A program made the position numbers and the translations under genes. Below are positions 1 to 7,884 of a stretch of DNA of 38,293 nt, piece by piece. The stretch covers positions 1 through 38,293 of the forward strand of contig JAERTB010000013.1 in assembly GCA_016845225.1 (NCBI GenBank), in the 5' to 3' direction. Each line of letters opens with the position of its first letter. Within the stretch, counting starts at the first letter, position 1. This stretch comes from Candidatus Woesearchaeota archaeon. GTDB lineage: Archaea; Nanobdellota; Nanobdellia; SCGC-AAA011-G17; UBA489. Under the pieces are notes generated by a model. That model searched no databases, was not told the origin of the DNA, and saw only the letters and a list, made by a program, of their open reading frames with translations.

Positions 1-4
1 TTTT

Positions 5-40
5 CATTTTAATTTCCAACTATATACTCTAGTATATAAG
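5..40 (-). promoter_or_regulatory. Possible promoter and operator of a gene leaving the left edge
   Basis: Read on the minus strand, a TATA-like CTTATATAC (32-40) lies about 29 bases before an ATG at 7-5 that would start a gene running off the window. An exact inverted repeat, TATATACT-CT-AGTATATA (21-38), overlaps the TATA box, as a repressor site would. Only two codons of the supposed gene are visible, so the gene itself is not supported. Confidence 0.3.
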
Positions 41-83
41 TTTAACCCACGATTTTTAAACAAATTAGGAACAAATAAATTCT

Positions 84-99
84 ATTTAAAAAAAACTAT
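84..99 (-). terminator. U-tract terminator after the secreted protein gene
   Basis: A run of eight T on the minus strand begins a few bases after the TGA stop. Archaeal RNA polymerase can terminate on such U-tracts without a strong hairpin. No stem is evident. Confidence 0.4.
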
Positions 100-666
100 T
101 CAGTACCAGTACTCGCCAGCACTCCAAGTTTTATTATTGCCAAAATGGGTAGAATATGCTAATGCATCTCTGAAAAATCCTAACAATATTTTAGGATTAC
201 TTTTTTCCACATATATCCATGCTCTAGGATTATGGCCTTGGTCCGCATGATTAACAAGGTAATTAAATAATACTGCATTATCACTTGTACTTGGAGGAGT
301 ATAACTCAGTTCAACTGCTTCATGATAAAATGTTCCATTTCTTTCACAATCCGCAAGGAAAGTAACTTCTGTAGTTATTCCTTGATTCACACTTGTTCTT
401 GTTACATAATTTGTTATATGGTCAATATTATATGGGTCGCCCTTACTGGTACGATATTTGTATTGAAGTTGCTCCCACCTACCTTCAATATGTAAATCTC
501 CTTTGTAATCGTATGCTGTATTTCCACCTGTCGAGTAAATCCATCCGTCGCCATCTATATCAGAAGTAATTAATGCGTGATTAAAATGTGCACCCCATGC
601 ATTAACACCAATACTTAAACTAAATAAAAATACTAAAGCCATTCCTAAAATTAATCTTGTTTTCAT
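100..666 (-). CDS. Small secreted protein of unknown function
   Basis: About 188 residues. The N-terminus has a basic start and a hydrophobic core (LILGMALVFLFSLSIGVNA) ending in an A-x-A-like cleavage site before WGAHFNH, so a Sec signal peptide is likely. The rest is polar, rich in aromatic residues and Asn/Thr, and has a DIDGDGW patch that might bind a metal. I recognise no family. The ORF track starts 12 bases earlier, but GGTGG stands four bases before the internal ATG at 666, so that start is preferred. The gene follows the 3-TM protein on the same strand, with its own TATA box at the end of that gene. The single late cysteine offers no disulphide evidence. Confidence 0.6.
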   Translation of the reverse strand: MKTRLILGMALVFLFSLSIGVNAWGAHFNHALITSDIDGDGWIYSTGGNTAYDYKGDLHIEGRWEQLQYKYRTSKGDPYNIDHITNYVTRTSVNQGITTEVTFLADCERNGTFYHEAVELSYTPPSTSDNAVLFNYLVNHADQGHNPRAWIYVEKSNPKILLGFFRDALAYSTHFGNNKTWSAGEYWY

Positions 667-670
667 TTTT

Positions 671-704
671 CCACCCATAGTTACTAAGTGCTAATAATAT
701 ATAA
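671..704 (-). promoter_or_regulatory. TATA box and Shine-Dalgarno of the secreted protein gene
   Basis: TTTTATATATT (about 694-704 on the minus strand) is a good archaeal TATA box. GGTGG (671-675) lies just before the ATG at 666 and downstream of the ATG at 678, which decides the start. Confidence 0.5.
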
Positions 705-706
705 AA

Positions 707-1036
707 TTATTCAAGATTCTCAAAACCTTCTCTTGCACTTAACACTGCAACTAAAACACAAACAGCAAATAAAGGCAATAATGCAACATTTGAAACAGCC
801 ACAAAGCTGCCCAGATATCCATTCAACCAACTAAAACTTTCACTATAAAGTTCATTCAATATTACAAATATATCTACCAACTTAACTAATGCTAATAACA
901 ACAAGCCAAACAATAAAACATTTACAGATGTTTCAAAAACACTTTTTTCATATTGCCTATTTTTAACAAGTAATCCCATACATAGAACCACTAACAAACA
1001 ACCTACAACATTCAACCATAATAAAATTGAACTCAT
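707..1036 (-). CDS. Three-helix membrane protein, unknown
   Basis: 109 residues with hydrophobic segments at about 5-23, 38-58 and 76-98, so probably a three-TM protein. The short connecting loops are charged (KNRQYEKS) or aromatic (YSESFSWLNGY). No catalytic motif or known family was recognised. Its start overlaps the stop of the upstream coiled-coil gene by four bases, so the two are translationally coupled and may act together at the membrane. Confidence 0.55.
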   Translation of the reverse strand: MSSILLWLNVVGCLLVVLCMGLLVKNRQYEKSVFETSVNVLLFGLLLLALVKLVDIFVILNELYSESFSWLNGYLGSFVAVSNVALLPLFAVCVLVAVLSAREGFENLE

Positions 1037-2220
1037 TTCTTACTCCTTTTCTTAACCCTAAACTTTTTTTCCCCAGTAACCTTTCCAATTTCTGGATCCA
1101 TATCTCCTTTCTTCAAATCAACAACAGATTTTCCAAATTTAACTTCTAATGCACTCAAGTTCCTACTTTTTTTACTTAAACTTCTTTCAAAAGAATTCAA
1201 TTTCTTTTCACGTTCATTAAGATTATCTTCAAGTAACTCTAGTTTTCCTTCTCGTTCATTTAATTTGCTCTTAAATTTATTATTTCTAGAAGTCACCCTA
1301 TCAACTTTTTTCTTCAAATCAAAAGTATCCTCTTTCTCATCATCAAAATCTCTTACAGATTTTTTTAATTCTCTTTCTTCTTTGGCAATTTTCTTCTTTA
1401 ATATTTGAATATTATCCAGTGCTTCCCTTATATCTGATTCTTTAACTCTAACTCTAGACATCCTTGCTTCAACATCTTCTTCCCTATCTTCTAATCTTTT
1501 CAACCTTGGATTCATCAACCTCTCTCTACGTGTTAATTCTTCTTTCAAATTTTTTAATTCATTGCGGGCATATTTTACATCTTTTTCTGCTTCATCAAGC
1601 TTCTTCTCTCTAACAATCAGAACACTTTCTTTCTTATCATAAGCTCTATCCCTGACAGATTCTTCTTTCTTAGCATTATTTGAACGTTTCAAGTTATCAG
1701 AAATAAATTTTTTCAACTGTTCTAATTTTTTAACAGTTTTATCCAAACTTTTTTGTTTGGTATCTATCTTTTTTTCTTTTAATTTTATTTTCTTCTTTTT
1801 ATCATCTAATTTATCTTCAGCTTTTCTTAACTTATTAATCTCAGGAACCACGATTTTTTTTGCAAATTCATACCTAATCGGATGTTTAGCTGATTCTTTC
1901 ATCAAATCTCTCAAATCATTCTCTCTTTCTTTACTGCTACGCTTATTCAACTTAAGCAACACAACTGCCATGCTCAAAAAAATCAATACAAACAAGAAAT
2001 TCATCCCAATCTCAGCTAATTCTTCAGAAACTAAAGAGAAGTTACCTACAATAAAAGGCAACACCATCAAAACTATTACTGTATAGGCTCGATTAATTCT
2101 CAAATCAGCTAATCCTTCATCGCCCCTTTCCTTACGTAATAGCAACCAAATAAATGCAGCAATGAACAAAAATATAACTGAGATATATTTCTGAACTGAG
2201 ATTAAAACTTCCATGGCCAT
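1033..2220 (-). CDS. Membrane-anchored long coiled-coil protein
   Basis: 395 residues. Three hydrophobic segments (about 10-28, 46-63, 73-90) are followed by some 250 residues of highly charged Lys/Glu/Arg/Asp heptads with almost no Gly or Pro, typical of a long coiled coil. The tail is very basic (KKFRVKKRSKK). The layout suggests an anchor with a cytoplasmic rod that could bind DNA, RNA or the cell-division or shape apparatus. This is inference; no SMC, Walker or other enzymatic motif is present. It overlaps the downstream 3-TM gene by four bases. A GTGAT close to the first ATG is a weak SD; the ATG six bases later is also possible. Coiled-coil composition makes homology claims unreliable. 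Confidence 0.6.
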   Translation of the reverse strand: MAMEVLISVQKYISVIFLFIAAFIWLLLRKERGDEGLADLRINRAYTVIVLMVLPFIVGNFSLVSEELAEIGMNFLFVLIFLSMAVVLLKLNKRSSKERENDLRDLMKESAKHPIRYEFAKKIVVPEINKLRKAEDKLDDKKKKIKLKEKKIDTKQKSLDKTVKKLEQLKKFISDNLKRSNNAKKEESVRDRAYDKKESVLIVREKKLDEAEKDVKYARNELKNLKEELTRRERLMNPRLKRLEDREEDVEARMSRVRVKESDIREALDNIQILKKKIAKEERELKKSVRDFDDEKEDTFDLKKKVDRVTSRNNKFKSKLNEREGKLELLEDNLNEREKKLNSFERSLSKKSRNLSALEVKFGKSVVDLKKGDMDPEIGKVTGEKKFRVKKRSKK

Positions 2221-2328
2221 CTTATCACTACTCTATAGTGTTATCAAAAATCCATTCAAACTTTATAAGATTTATCGTGTTTAAAAAAGAATAATTTTTA
2301 AATGAATTAAAATATAATCAAATTACTC

Positions 2329-3408
2329 ATGATTGCAGACATAACAATACTATTCGTTTCATTACTAGTTTTAACAAGATCGGCAGACATGTTATTAGAA
2401 TCTGCAGTAAGTATTGCTAAATATTTTGGACTAACTGAATTTTTTATTGGAACAACATTAGTCGCATTAGGAACTTCATTACCTGAATTAGCTTCAAGCA
2501 TGATTGCAACCTCAAGTGGATATAGCACAATTGCAATTGGAAACATAATTGGTTCAAATATCACAAATATCACGTTGATTTTAGGAATTGCTTCAATTCT
2601 TGCAGTAATCAAAGTAAAAGAAAAATATTTCTTAAACAAAATAACTTATTTGTTGGCAGCATCTCTAATATTTATTATTCTTTCATTAGATGGGGCAATC
2701 ACCTGGGTTGATGGAATTCTTTTAGTGACATTATTTATCGCGTACCTCATAAAAGAAAAGAAAGAAGCATTGAAAGGGGAAGAAGAAAGAATACAAAAAC
2801 TACTAAAGGAATTATTTGGAAAGAAAAAAACATTAGAAGAATTGAGTGAAGAAGAAAAAGGAACGTTAAGAAACATAGACTCAAAAACTAAAAAAGAATT
2901 AAGAGCAAAGGGAATTGATTTAGAAAAAAGTCTTAAACAAACTAAAACTATTTACTTAGTTAAATTATTTGGAATAGCTTTATTCTCGTTAGCCGCATTA
3001 ATTGCAAGTTCAAAATTCTTGGTAAGTTCTGCAGTAGGGCTAGCAGAAGCAATAAGTATTAGTGAAGAAATTATAGCATTAAGTTTAATTGCGTTTGGAA
3101 CTTCAATACCCGAACTAGCAGTAACATTTTCAAGTTTGAAGAAAGGACTATCGAGCATTTTAATTGGAAACATAATTGGTTCAAATATGGCCAATTTATT
3201 GCTTGTAGGAGGGATATCTGCAATGGTAGGCCCACTAGTTGTAACTGCATTAGATTGGTGGTTTACTATCCCTTTCATGATTTTTGTTACTTTAATGTTC
3301 AAGAATTATATCAACACAAAATGGATGTCAAGAGTATTTGAAGGAGTAGTATTACTATTCTTTTATGCGATATTCTTATTAACACTAGTTCTTACAACAG
3401 GAATATAA
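2329..3408 (+). CDS. Calcium/sodium antiporter, CaCA family
   Basis: 359 residues with the two inverted alpha repeats of the CaCA (YrbG-like) exchangers: GTSLPE (48-53) with GNIIGSN (71-77), and GTSIPE (257-262) with GNIIGSN (280-286). The two Glu and the GSN asparagines form the cation site in this family. About ten hydrophobic helices flank a charged cytoplasmic loop (about 143-207) that is longer than in minimal homologues. It should exchange Ca2+ or Na+ across the cell membrane; the ion cannot be told from sequence. A TATA-like TTTTTAAAT lies about 30 bases before the ATG, suggesting a leaderless message. The stop is followed after one base by the next ATG. Confidence 0.92.
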   Translation: MIADITILFVSLLVLTRSADMLLESAVSIAKYFGLTEFFIGTTLVALGTSLPELASSMIATSSGYSTIAIGNIIGSNITNITLILGIASILAVIKVKEKYFLNKITYLLAASLIFIILSLDGAITWVDGILLVTLFIAYLIKEKKEALKGEEERIQKLLKELFGKKKTLEELSEEEKGTLRNIDSKTKKELRAKGIDLEKSLKQTKTIYLVKLFGIALFSLAALIASSKFLVSSAVGLAEAISISEEIIALSLIAFGTSIPELAVTFSSLKKGLSSILIGNIIGSNMANLLLVGGISAMVGPLVVTALDWWFTIPFMIFVTLMFKNYINTKWMSRVFEGVVLLFFYAIFLLTLVLTTGI

Positions 3409-3409
3409 A

Positions 3410-4120
3410 ATGAAACCAAGCGAAAACAAAACTGCAAACCATGTAGGAATTATATTAGATGGAAACCGAAGATTTGCTAAAAAATTAATGTTAAAACCTT
3501 GGAAAGGGCATGAATGGGGAGCTAAAAAAATAGAAAGTCTTCTTTCATGGTGTAAAGAATTAAGCATAAAAGAAATTACGCTTTACTGTTTTTCAATTGA
3601 AAATTTTAACAGACCAAAACTAGAATTTGATCATTTAATGAGAATCTTTGAAGAAGAATTTACAAAAATAATCGAGGATCCAAGACTAGATGAAAATAAT
3701 ATCAAGGTAAACTTTATTGGAAGAACGCAAATGTTTCCAGAAAAAGTAAAATCTGCAATGGACAAATTAGTAGAAAAAACAAAAAACAACACTAAACACG
3801 TAATCAACTTTGCAATGGCTTACGGTGGAAGAGATGAAATAGTAGATGCTACTAAAAAAATAGCAGAAAAAATAAAAGAAAATAAATTAACAGTAGAAGA
3901 AATAAACAAAGAATTATTTGCAAATAATCTCTATCTTAAAAATGATCCAGACTTAATCATTAGAACTGGAGGAGATAAAAGATCTTCAAATTTTTTATGT
4001 TATCAATCTGCATATTCTGAATGGTTTTATCTAGAAAAAACTTGGCCAGAATTTGAAAAAGAAGACTTTTTAGGCTGTATAGAAGAGTTTGAACAAAGAG
4101 AAAGAAGATTTGGAAGATAA
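3410..4120 (+). CDS. uppS: cis-Prenyltransferase (undecaprenyl/dolichyl diphosphate synthase)
   Basis: 236 residues with the family motifs in order: the diphosphate-binding DGNRRFAKK near the N-terminus, SIENFNRP, MAYGGRDEI and the C-terminal RTGGDKRSSNFLCYQ. It condenses isopentenyl diphosphate in cis to give the long polyprenyl diphosphate used as a lipid carrier for glycan assembly and protein glycosylation. DGNRR rather than DGNGR is the archaeal/eukaryotic form. The gene is one base downstream of the antiporter and is probably co-transcribed with it. Length is normal. Confidence 0.93.
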   Translation: MKPSENKTANHVGIILDGNRRFAKKLMLKPWKGHEWGAKKIESLLSWCKELSIKEITLYCFSIENFNRPKLEFDHLMRIFEEEFTKIIEDPRLDENNIKVNFIGRTQMFPEKVKSAMDKLVEKTKNNTKHVINFAMAYGGRDEIVDATKKIAEKIKENKLTVEEINKELFANNLYLKNDPDLIIRTGGDKRSSNFLCYQSAYSEWFYLEKTWPEFEKEDFLGCIEEFEQRERRFGR

Positions 4121-4122
4121 CA

Positions 4123-4130
4123 TTTATAAT
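4123..4130 (+). promoter_or_regulatory. TATA box of gltX
   Basis: TTTATAAT lies just after the uppS stop and about 25 bases before the ATG at 4152. This supports a leaderless message and rules against the upstream start. Confidence 0.5.
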
Positions 4131-4151
4131 CTAGTTCTATTCCAATTAATC

Positions 4152-5849
4152 ATGTCAAAGAAATTTAGCGAAGAAACTTTAAATTTAATAAAAGGAATTA
4201 CAATTGAAAATTTAGAAAAATACTCAAAAGTAAACCCTAAATCTATTCTAGGTAAATTAATAGGAACTAATCCAGACTTAAAAACAAAAATACCCTTACT
4301 TATCAAAGAAATAGAATCAACAATTGAAACATTTTCAAAACTTTCAAAACCAGAATTTGAAAAAACATATAAAAAATACACTGCGCATATTAAACAAGCA
4401 GATAAAATAGAAAAAAGAAAAGGATTGCCTGAGTTAAAACCAACAACAAAAGAATATTGTTTTAGATTTGCACCTTCTCCATCTGGACCATTACATGTCG
4501 GACATTTAATCCCATTATTATTAAACAGTGAATATGCAAAAAAATACAATGGAAAATTGGTTTTAAGGTTAGAAGATACAAACCCTTCAAATATTTCTAA
4601 AGAAATTTACAAAGAATTAGAAGAAGATGCTAATTGGGCAACAGAAAATAAAATTTCAGAAGTAATAATTCAATCAGAACACGTAGAAGATTATTACAAA
4701 TACGCCAAACAATTAATTAAAGAAGGAAACGCTTACATCTCAACTTCTAAACCAGAAGAATGGAAAGAATTAGTAAAAAATAAAACTGAAAGCCCAGAAA
4801 GAAATCTTTCTCCAGAAAAACAATTAAAAAAGTGGGAAGAGATGCACACAACTTTAAAAGAAGGTTCAGCAGTGGTTAGAGTTAAAACAGACATGCAACA
4901 CAAAAATCCAGCAATAAGAGATTGGCCAGCATTTAGAATAACAGAAGAAGAACATGCACTAGTTGGTAAAAAACATAGAGTTTGGCCATTAATGAATTTC
5001 TCAGTAGCCGTAGATGATAATAGATCAAACTTAACTCATGTAATCAGAGGTAAAGACCACTTAACAAATGCAGATAGACAAAAATATATTTACAATTATT
5101 TCAACTGGGATGTTCCAGAATACATCCACATTGGAAGAATAAATTTTGAAGGGATTACAATTTCTGCTTCACAATTTCAAAAAGATATTGAAGAAGGAAA
5201 GTATTCCGGAAGAGATGATCCAAAACTTCCAACAGCTGCAGCTTTCAAAAAAAGAGGAATTAGTCCAAAAGCATTTATAAAATATGTTCATGAATTAGGA
5301 CCATCAAAAGTCGATAAGACGGTTCCTTTTGAAGATTTTATGAAAGCAATTTATGCATTTAATAGAGAAATAATTGAACCGGAAGCAAATAGATATTTTA
5401 TAGTAGAAGATCCAGTAGAAGTAGAGCTTACAGATTTACCTTCAACTCTTAAAGCAGAATTACCCTTGCATCCAAATTTCCCTTCAAGAGGTGTTAGAAA
5501 ATTCCACAAATCAAATAAATTTTACATTGAAAAAAAAGACGTAAAGAAAGATGGAAACATTAGATTAATGCATTTATGTAATTATTCAGTAAAAGCTAAG
5601 AAATTCCTATCAGAAAATCTAGATAAAGAACTAAATGCAAAAGTAATTCACTGGTTACCTATATCAGATAAAGAAAAAAACGTTGAAGTTTTAGTAAAAA
5701 GAGCTCATGGAAAAGATATCAAAGCAATTGGCGAACCAGCACTCTCAAAATTAGATCAAGGCACAATTGTTCAATTTGAAAGAAAATTCTTCGCAAGATT
5801 TGACTCAAAAGAAGGTAACGTCTTAGTATTCTACGAAACACACAAATAG
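4152..5849 (+). CDS. gltX: Glutamyl-tRNA synthetase, archaeal type
   Basis: 565 residues from the preferred start. Class I catalytic core with HVGH (115-118) in FAPSPSGPLHVGH and the LRLEDTNP block. The KMSKS region reads ISASQFQKDIEEGKYSG, followed by DDPKLPT as in archaeal GluRS and the eukaryotic branch. A beta-barrel anticodon domain forms the C-terminal third. It charges tRNA-Glu and, in most archaea, also tRNA-Gln for later amidation. The ORF track begins 63 bases earlier inside uppS. The internal ATG at 4152 has TTTATAAT about 25 bases upstream and gives the normal family length, so it is preferred. The KMSKS loop has no second Lys, as in some archaeal members. Confidence 0.93.
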   Translation: MSKKFSEETLNLIKGITIENLEKYSKVNPKSILGKLIGTNPDLKTKIPLLIKEIESTIETFSKLSKPEFEKTYKKYTAHIKQADKIEKRKGLPELKPTTKEYCFRFAPSPSGPLHVGHLIPLLLNSEYAKKYNGKLVLRLEDTNPSNISKEIYKELEEDANWATENKISEVIIQSEHVEDYYKYAKQLIKEGNAYISTSKPEEWKELVKNKTESPERNLSPEKQLKKWEEMHTTLKEGSAVVRVKTDMQHKNPAIRDWPAFRITEEEHALVGKKHRVWPLMNFSVAVDDNRSNLTHVIRGKDHLTNADRQKYIYNYFNWDVPEYIHIGRINFEGITISASQFQKDIEEGKYSGRDDPKLPTAAAFKKRGISPKAFIKYVHELGPSKVDKTVPFEDFMKAIYAFNREIIEPEANRYFIVEDPVEVELTDLPSTLKAELPLHPNFPSRGVRKFHKSNKFYIEKKDVKKDGNIRLMHLCNYSVKAKKFLSENLDKELNAKVIHWLPISDKEKNVEVLVKRAHGKDIKAIGEPALSKLDQGTIVQFERKFFARFDSKEGNVLVFYETHK

Positions 5850-5859
5850 ACACCACAAC

Positions 5860-5918
5860 CTTTAAATACCCAAATCATACGAATCAGTTATATCACAATC
5901 TTATCAGGAGGATTACCA
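5860..5918 (+). promoter_or_regulatory. TATA box, leader and Shine-Dalgarno of the L7Ae operon
   Basis: CTTTAAATA (5860-5868) would start transcription near 5890. The roughly 30-base leader ends with AGGAGG (5906-5911), seven bases before the ATG. This contrasts with the leaderless starts common elsewhere in the window and fits a highly expressed ribosomal operon. Confidence 0.6.
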
Positions 5919-6329
5919 ATGACTGACGAAAATATCGTAAACAAAGCATATGAAGCTATCGAAATAGCATCTAAAACCGGAAAAATCAAAAAAGGAACAA
6001 ACGAAGTAACTAAAGCTATTGAAAGAGGTAGCGCAAAATTAGTTCTAGTAGCTGGAGACGTAAATCCTGCTGAAGTTATCATGCATATAGAGCCATTATG
6101 TAAGGAAAAGAATACACCTTACGTTAAAGTACCTAATAGAGAAGAATTGGGCGCGGCAGCAAATCTTAACATACCTACTTCAAGCGTAGCTGTAATCGAA
6201 ATGGGCGATTCTGAAGTAGCAATTAAAGAATTAGTAGCACTTCAAACAAAAGATGCTGAACCAGAAGTAAAGAAAGAAGTTACTGAAGAAGCACCTAAGG
6301 AAGAAAACGCTGAAGAAGCTAAGGAATAA
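5919..6329 (+). CDS. rpl7ae: Ribosomal protein L7Ae (eL8), kink-turn binding
   Basis: 136 residues. The L7Ae/L30e/S12e core covers about 5-110, with GTNEVTKAIERG as the RNA-binding signature, then VLVAGDVNPAE and the conserved LGAAANLNIPTSSVAV stretch. L7Ae binds kink-turns in 23S rRNA and, in archaea, in box C/D and H/ACA guide RNAs and RNase P RNA. The last 25 residues are an acidic Glu/Lys tail not found in most homologues; S6e and S2 here also carry charged tails. First gene of the L7Ae-S28e-L24e-Ndk cluster. Confidence 0.96.
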   Translation: MTDENIVNKAYEAIEIASKTGKIKKGTNEVTKAIERGSAKLVLVAGDVNPAEVIMHIEPLCKEKNTPYVKVPNREELGAAANLNIPTSSVAVIEMGDSEVAIKELVALQTKDAEPEVKKEVTEEAPKEENAEEAKE

Positions 6330-6333
6330 TTAA

Positions 6334-6618
6334 ATGGCAGAAGACAACAAAAAAGCAAAGGGAAAGGAAACTCAAAAAAAATCAACAGGAGTTAACTTTA
6401 GCAATGCTTACCCTGCAGAAGTTCAGGAGATTGTTGGAAGAACCGGAACACGTGGAGGAATTATCCAAGTACGTGCTAAAATTCTAGACGGCCCAGATAA
6501 AAGTAAGATTCTTAGAAGAAATGTTAAAGGAGCAGTAGCAATCAAAGATATTATCATGTTAAGAGAAAGCGAAATTGAAGCACGTTCTCTAAAAGTATCA
6601 AAGAGAGGTAAGCGCTAA
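6334..6618 (+). CDS. rps28e: Ribosomal protein S28e
   Basis: 94 residues, longer than the usual 65-75 because of a Lys/Gln-rich N-terminal extension of about 20 residues. The core [40 protein letters not shown] and the terminal basic block are typical of S28e, a small OB-fold protein of the small subunit near the mRNA exit. It starts four bases after rpl7ae. A shorter start is not obvious, since no other Met occurs before the core. Confidence 0.95.
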   Translation: MAEDNKKAKGKETQKKSTGVNFSNAYPAEVQEIVGRTGTRGGIIQVRAKILDGPDKSKILRRNVKGAVAIKDIIMLRESEIEARSLKVSKRGKR

Positions 6619-6619
6619 T

Positions 6620-6790
6620 ATGGCTAAGTGTACATTTTGTGGAAAAGAGATTGAAGCAGGAACAGGAACACTTTACATCAAAGATGATGCTAAAATGTTT
6701 AATTTTTGTTCAATGAAATGTAGAAAAAACCAACTTAAGCTTAAAAGAAACCCAGTACATACAATATGGACTGAAAGATTCAAAAAATGA
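6620..6790 (+). CDS. rpl24e: Ribosomal protein L24e (zinc-binding)
   Basis: Missing from the ORF track because it is only 56 residues. It begins MAKCTFCGKEIEAGTGTLY and carries the four-cysteine zinc motif C4-x2-C7 ... C30-x3-C34, followed by the basic RKNQLKLKRNP stretch typical of L24e. It starts one base after the S28e stop, and its TGA overlaps the ndk ATG (ATGA), so it is translationally coupled to both. It is a structural protein of the large subunit. Confidence 0.95.
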   Translation: MAKCTFCGKEIEAGTGTLYIKDDAKMFNFCSMKCRKNQLKLKRNPVHTIWTERFKK

Positions 6791-7281
6791 TCGAGCGTAC
6801 ATTAGTTCTAATTAAACCAGATGGAGTAGAAAGAGCTCTAATTGGGGAATGTATTAGTCGATTTGAAAAACGAGGATTAAAAGTAGTTGGAATGAAAATG
6901 GTATGGACTGACAAAGACCATGCAATGAAACATTACACTGATGATATAGCAAAGAGAAGAGGAGAAAGTGTTAGAGAAAAACTTCTAGAATTTATTACCT
7001 CTGGACCTGTTGTAGCAATGGCAATTGAAGGGGTTAACGCAATTGAAAACATTAGAAAATTAGTTGGAGCAACAGAACCAAAATCTGCATCGCCTGGAAC
7101 TATCCGAGGAGACTATACTCATGTTAGTTATTCATATGCAGACGATAAAGAAATTGCAGTAAAAAATCTAATTCATGCATCCTCAGACAAAAGAGATGCA
7201 GATCACGAATTAAGCTTATGGTTCAATGACAATGAATTACATTCCTACAAGATGGTTCACGATAAACATATAAAGGAATAA
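6787..7281 (+). CDS. ndk: Nucleoside diphosphate kinase
   Basis: 164 residues. It transfers the gamma phosphate between nucleoside tri- and diphosphates through a phosphohistidine. It has ERTLVLIKPDGV at the N-terminus, GATEPKSASPGTIRGDY in the nucleotide site, and the catalytic His130 in NLIHASSDK followed by the LSLWF helix. About ten extra residues (SYADDKEIAV) lie before the catalytic His relative to bacterial Ndk, which explains much of the extra length. It overlaps rpl24e by four bases, the usual archaeal order. Confidence 0.96.
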   Translation: MIERTLVLIKPDGVERALIGECISRFEKRGLKVVGMKMVWTDKDHAMKHYTDDIAKRRGESVREKLLEFITSGPVVAMAIEGVNAIENIRKLVGATEPKSASPGTIRGDYTHVSYSYADDKEIAVKNLIHASSDKRDADHELSLWFNDNELHSYKMVHDKHIKE

Positions 7282-7296
7282 CAGTATTCTAAAATT

Positions 7297-7698
7297 ATGA
7301 AAAAAAAGAGTGTAGACAGTAACCCCTTATTAGTTCTTAATAATGAGACCATTTCAAATACACTAAATAATTTCAAAAATAAGTTCATTACAAAGCCATT
7401 AGACAACATAAAAAAAGGATTTATTAAATACGAAGAACCTTTTTGTGAAATTAGACAAAATCAAAAAGGGATGAAAATAACAATTAAACTTCCAGATGTT
7501 GATAAAAAAAATATATTATTAAACATCACCCAAGATAAAATTGAATTAAGGGCCAAAGCATTAGAAAAAGAAAAAGTATTAACAAATTATCATAAAATTG
7601 TAGATCTCCCTCAGGTAAGTATAACCAAACAAGCAAAGGCAGATTACAAAAAAGACAATTTACATATTACTATTCCTTATAAAAAACTAAGAAGATAG
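7297..7698 (+). CDS. Small heat-shock protein, Hsp20/alpha-crystallin family
   Basis: 133 residues. Residues 1-45 form a polar, non-conserved N-terminal arm. Residues about 48-131 form an alpha-crystallin domain: ITIKLPDVDKKNI, the strand DKIELRAKA, VDLPQ, and NLHITIPYKK, equivalent to the usual GVLTITIPK motif. Such proteins hold unfolding proteins as oligomeric chaperones. No C-terminal I-x-I motif is evident. The gene starts 15 bases after ndk without an obvious promoter, so it probably belongs to the L7Ae operon, which is unusual. Its TAG is one end of an exact 18-base palindrome. Confidence 0.82.
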   Translation: MKKKSVDSNPLLVLNNETISNTLNNFKNKFITKPLDNIKKGFIKYEEPFCEIRQNQKGMKITIKLPDVDKKNILLNITQDKIELRAKALEKEKVLTNYHKIVDLPQVSITKQAKADYKKDNLHITIPYKKLRR

Positions 7699-7713
7699 GG
7701 AGTTAACTCCCTA
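7696..7713. terminator. Exact 18-base palindrome joining two convergent stop codons
   Basis: TAGGGAGTTAACTCCCTA is identical on both strands. Its first three bases are the Hsp20 TAG and its last three are the TAG of the tiny minus-strand ORF. In RNA either strand can form a 7-bp stem with a TTAA loop. It is best read as a two-way terminator or 3' end signal; a protein-binding site is the alternative. Confidence 0.55.
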
Positions 7714-7860
7714 GCAATAAGCTACAACTCTTACTTCTTTAGAGGCGATTAATATCGCTTGTTCTTCATCAACGTAATCATTTTCCAAGGCTTCTTGTTC
7801 TTCTATTTTCAACTCTCTTAAGGCATCACTCTCAGATTGAATTTTTACTTTATATTTCAC
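7711..7860 (-). CDS. Tiny acidic protein, unknown (GTG start)
   Basis: Too short for the ORF track: 49 codons from a GTG, reading MKYKVKIQSESDALRELKIE... and ending VRVVAYC. An upstream in-frame ATG at 7875 would add GVGCV, but the GGGGGTGGG between them is a good SD for the GTG, so the GTG is preferred. It is acidic in the middle and probably mixed helix/strand. Support for a real gene: the SD, a TATA-like TTATATAA upstream, an operator-like palindrome near the expected start site, and a stop codon shared with the terminal palindrome. It is divergent from the AbrB-PhoU regulator. Confidence 0.45.
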   Translation of the reverse strand: MKYKVKIQSESDALRELKIEEQEALENDYVDEEQAILIASKEVRVVAYC

Positions 7861-7884
7861 ACATCCCACCCCCATGAGACTAGT

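Noticed and set aside
1757-2086. ORF antisense to the coiled-coil gene
   Set aside because: Low-complexity Phe/Leu/Ser shadow of Lys/Glu-rich codons; no promoter or SD.
2221-2245. Inverted CACTA...TAGTG before the coiled-coil gene
   Set aside because: Arms of only five bases with mismatches; not distinguishable from chance.
2307-3302. Three minus-strand ORFs opposite the antiporter (2307, 2646, 2952)
   Set aside because: They mirror a clearly coding plus-strand gene with family motifs and have no translation signals.
4124-4549. 141-residue minus-strand ORF opposite gltX
   Set aside because: Complement of GluRS coding sequence, covering its HVGH region; no homology features of its own.
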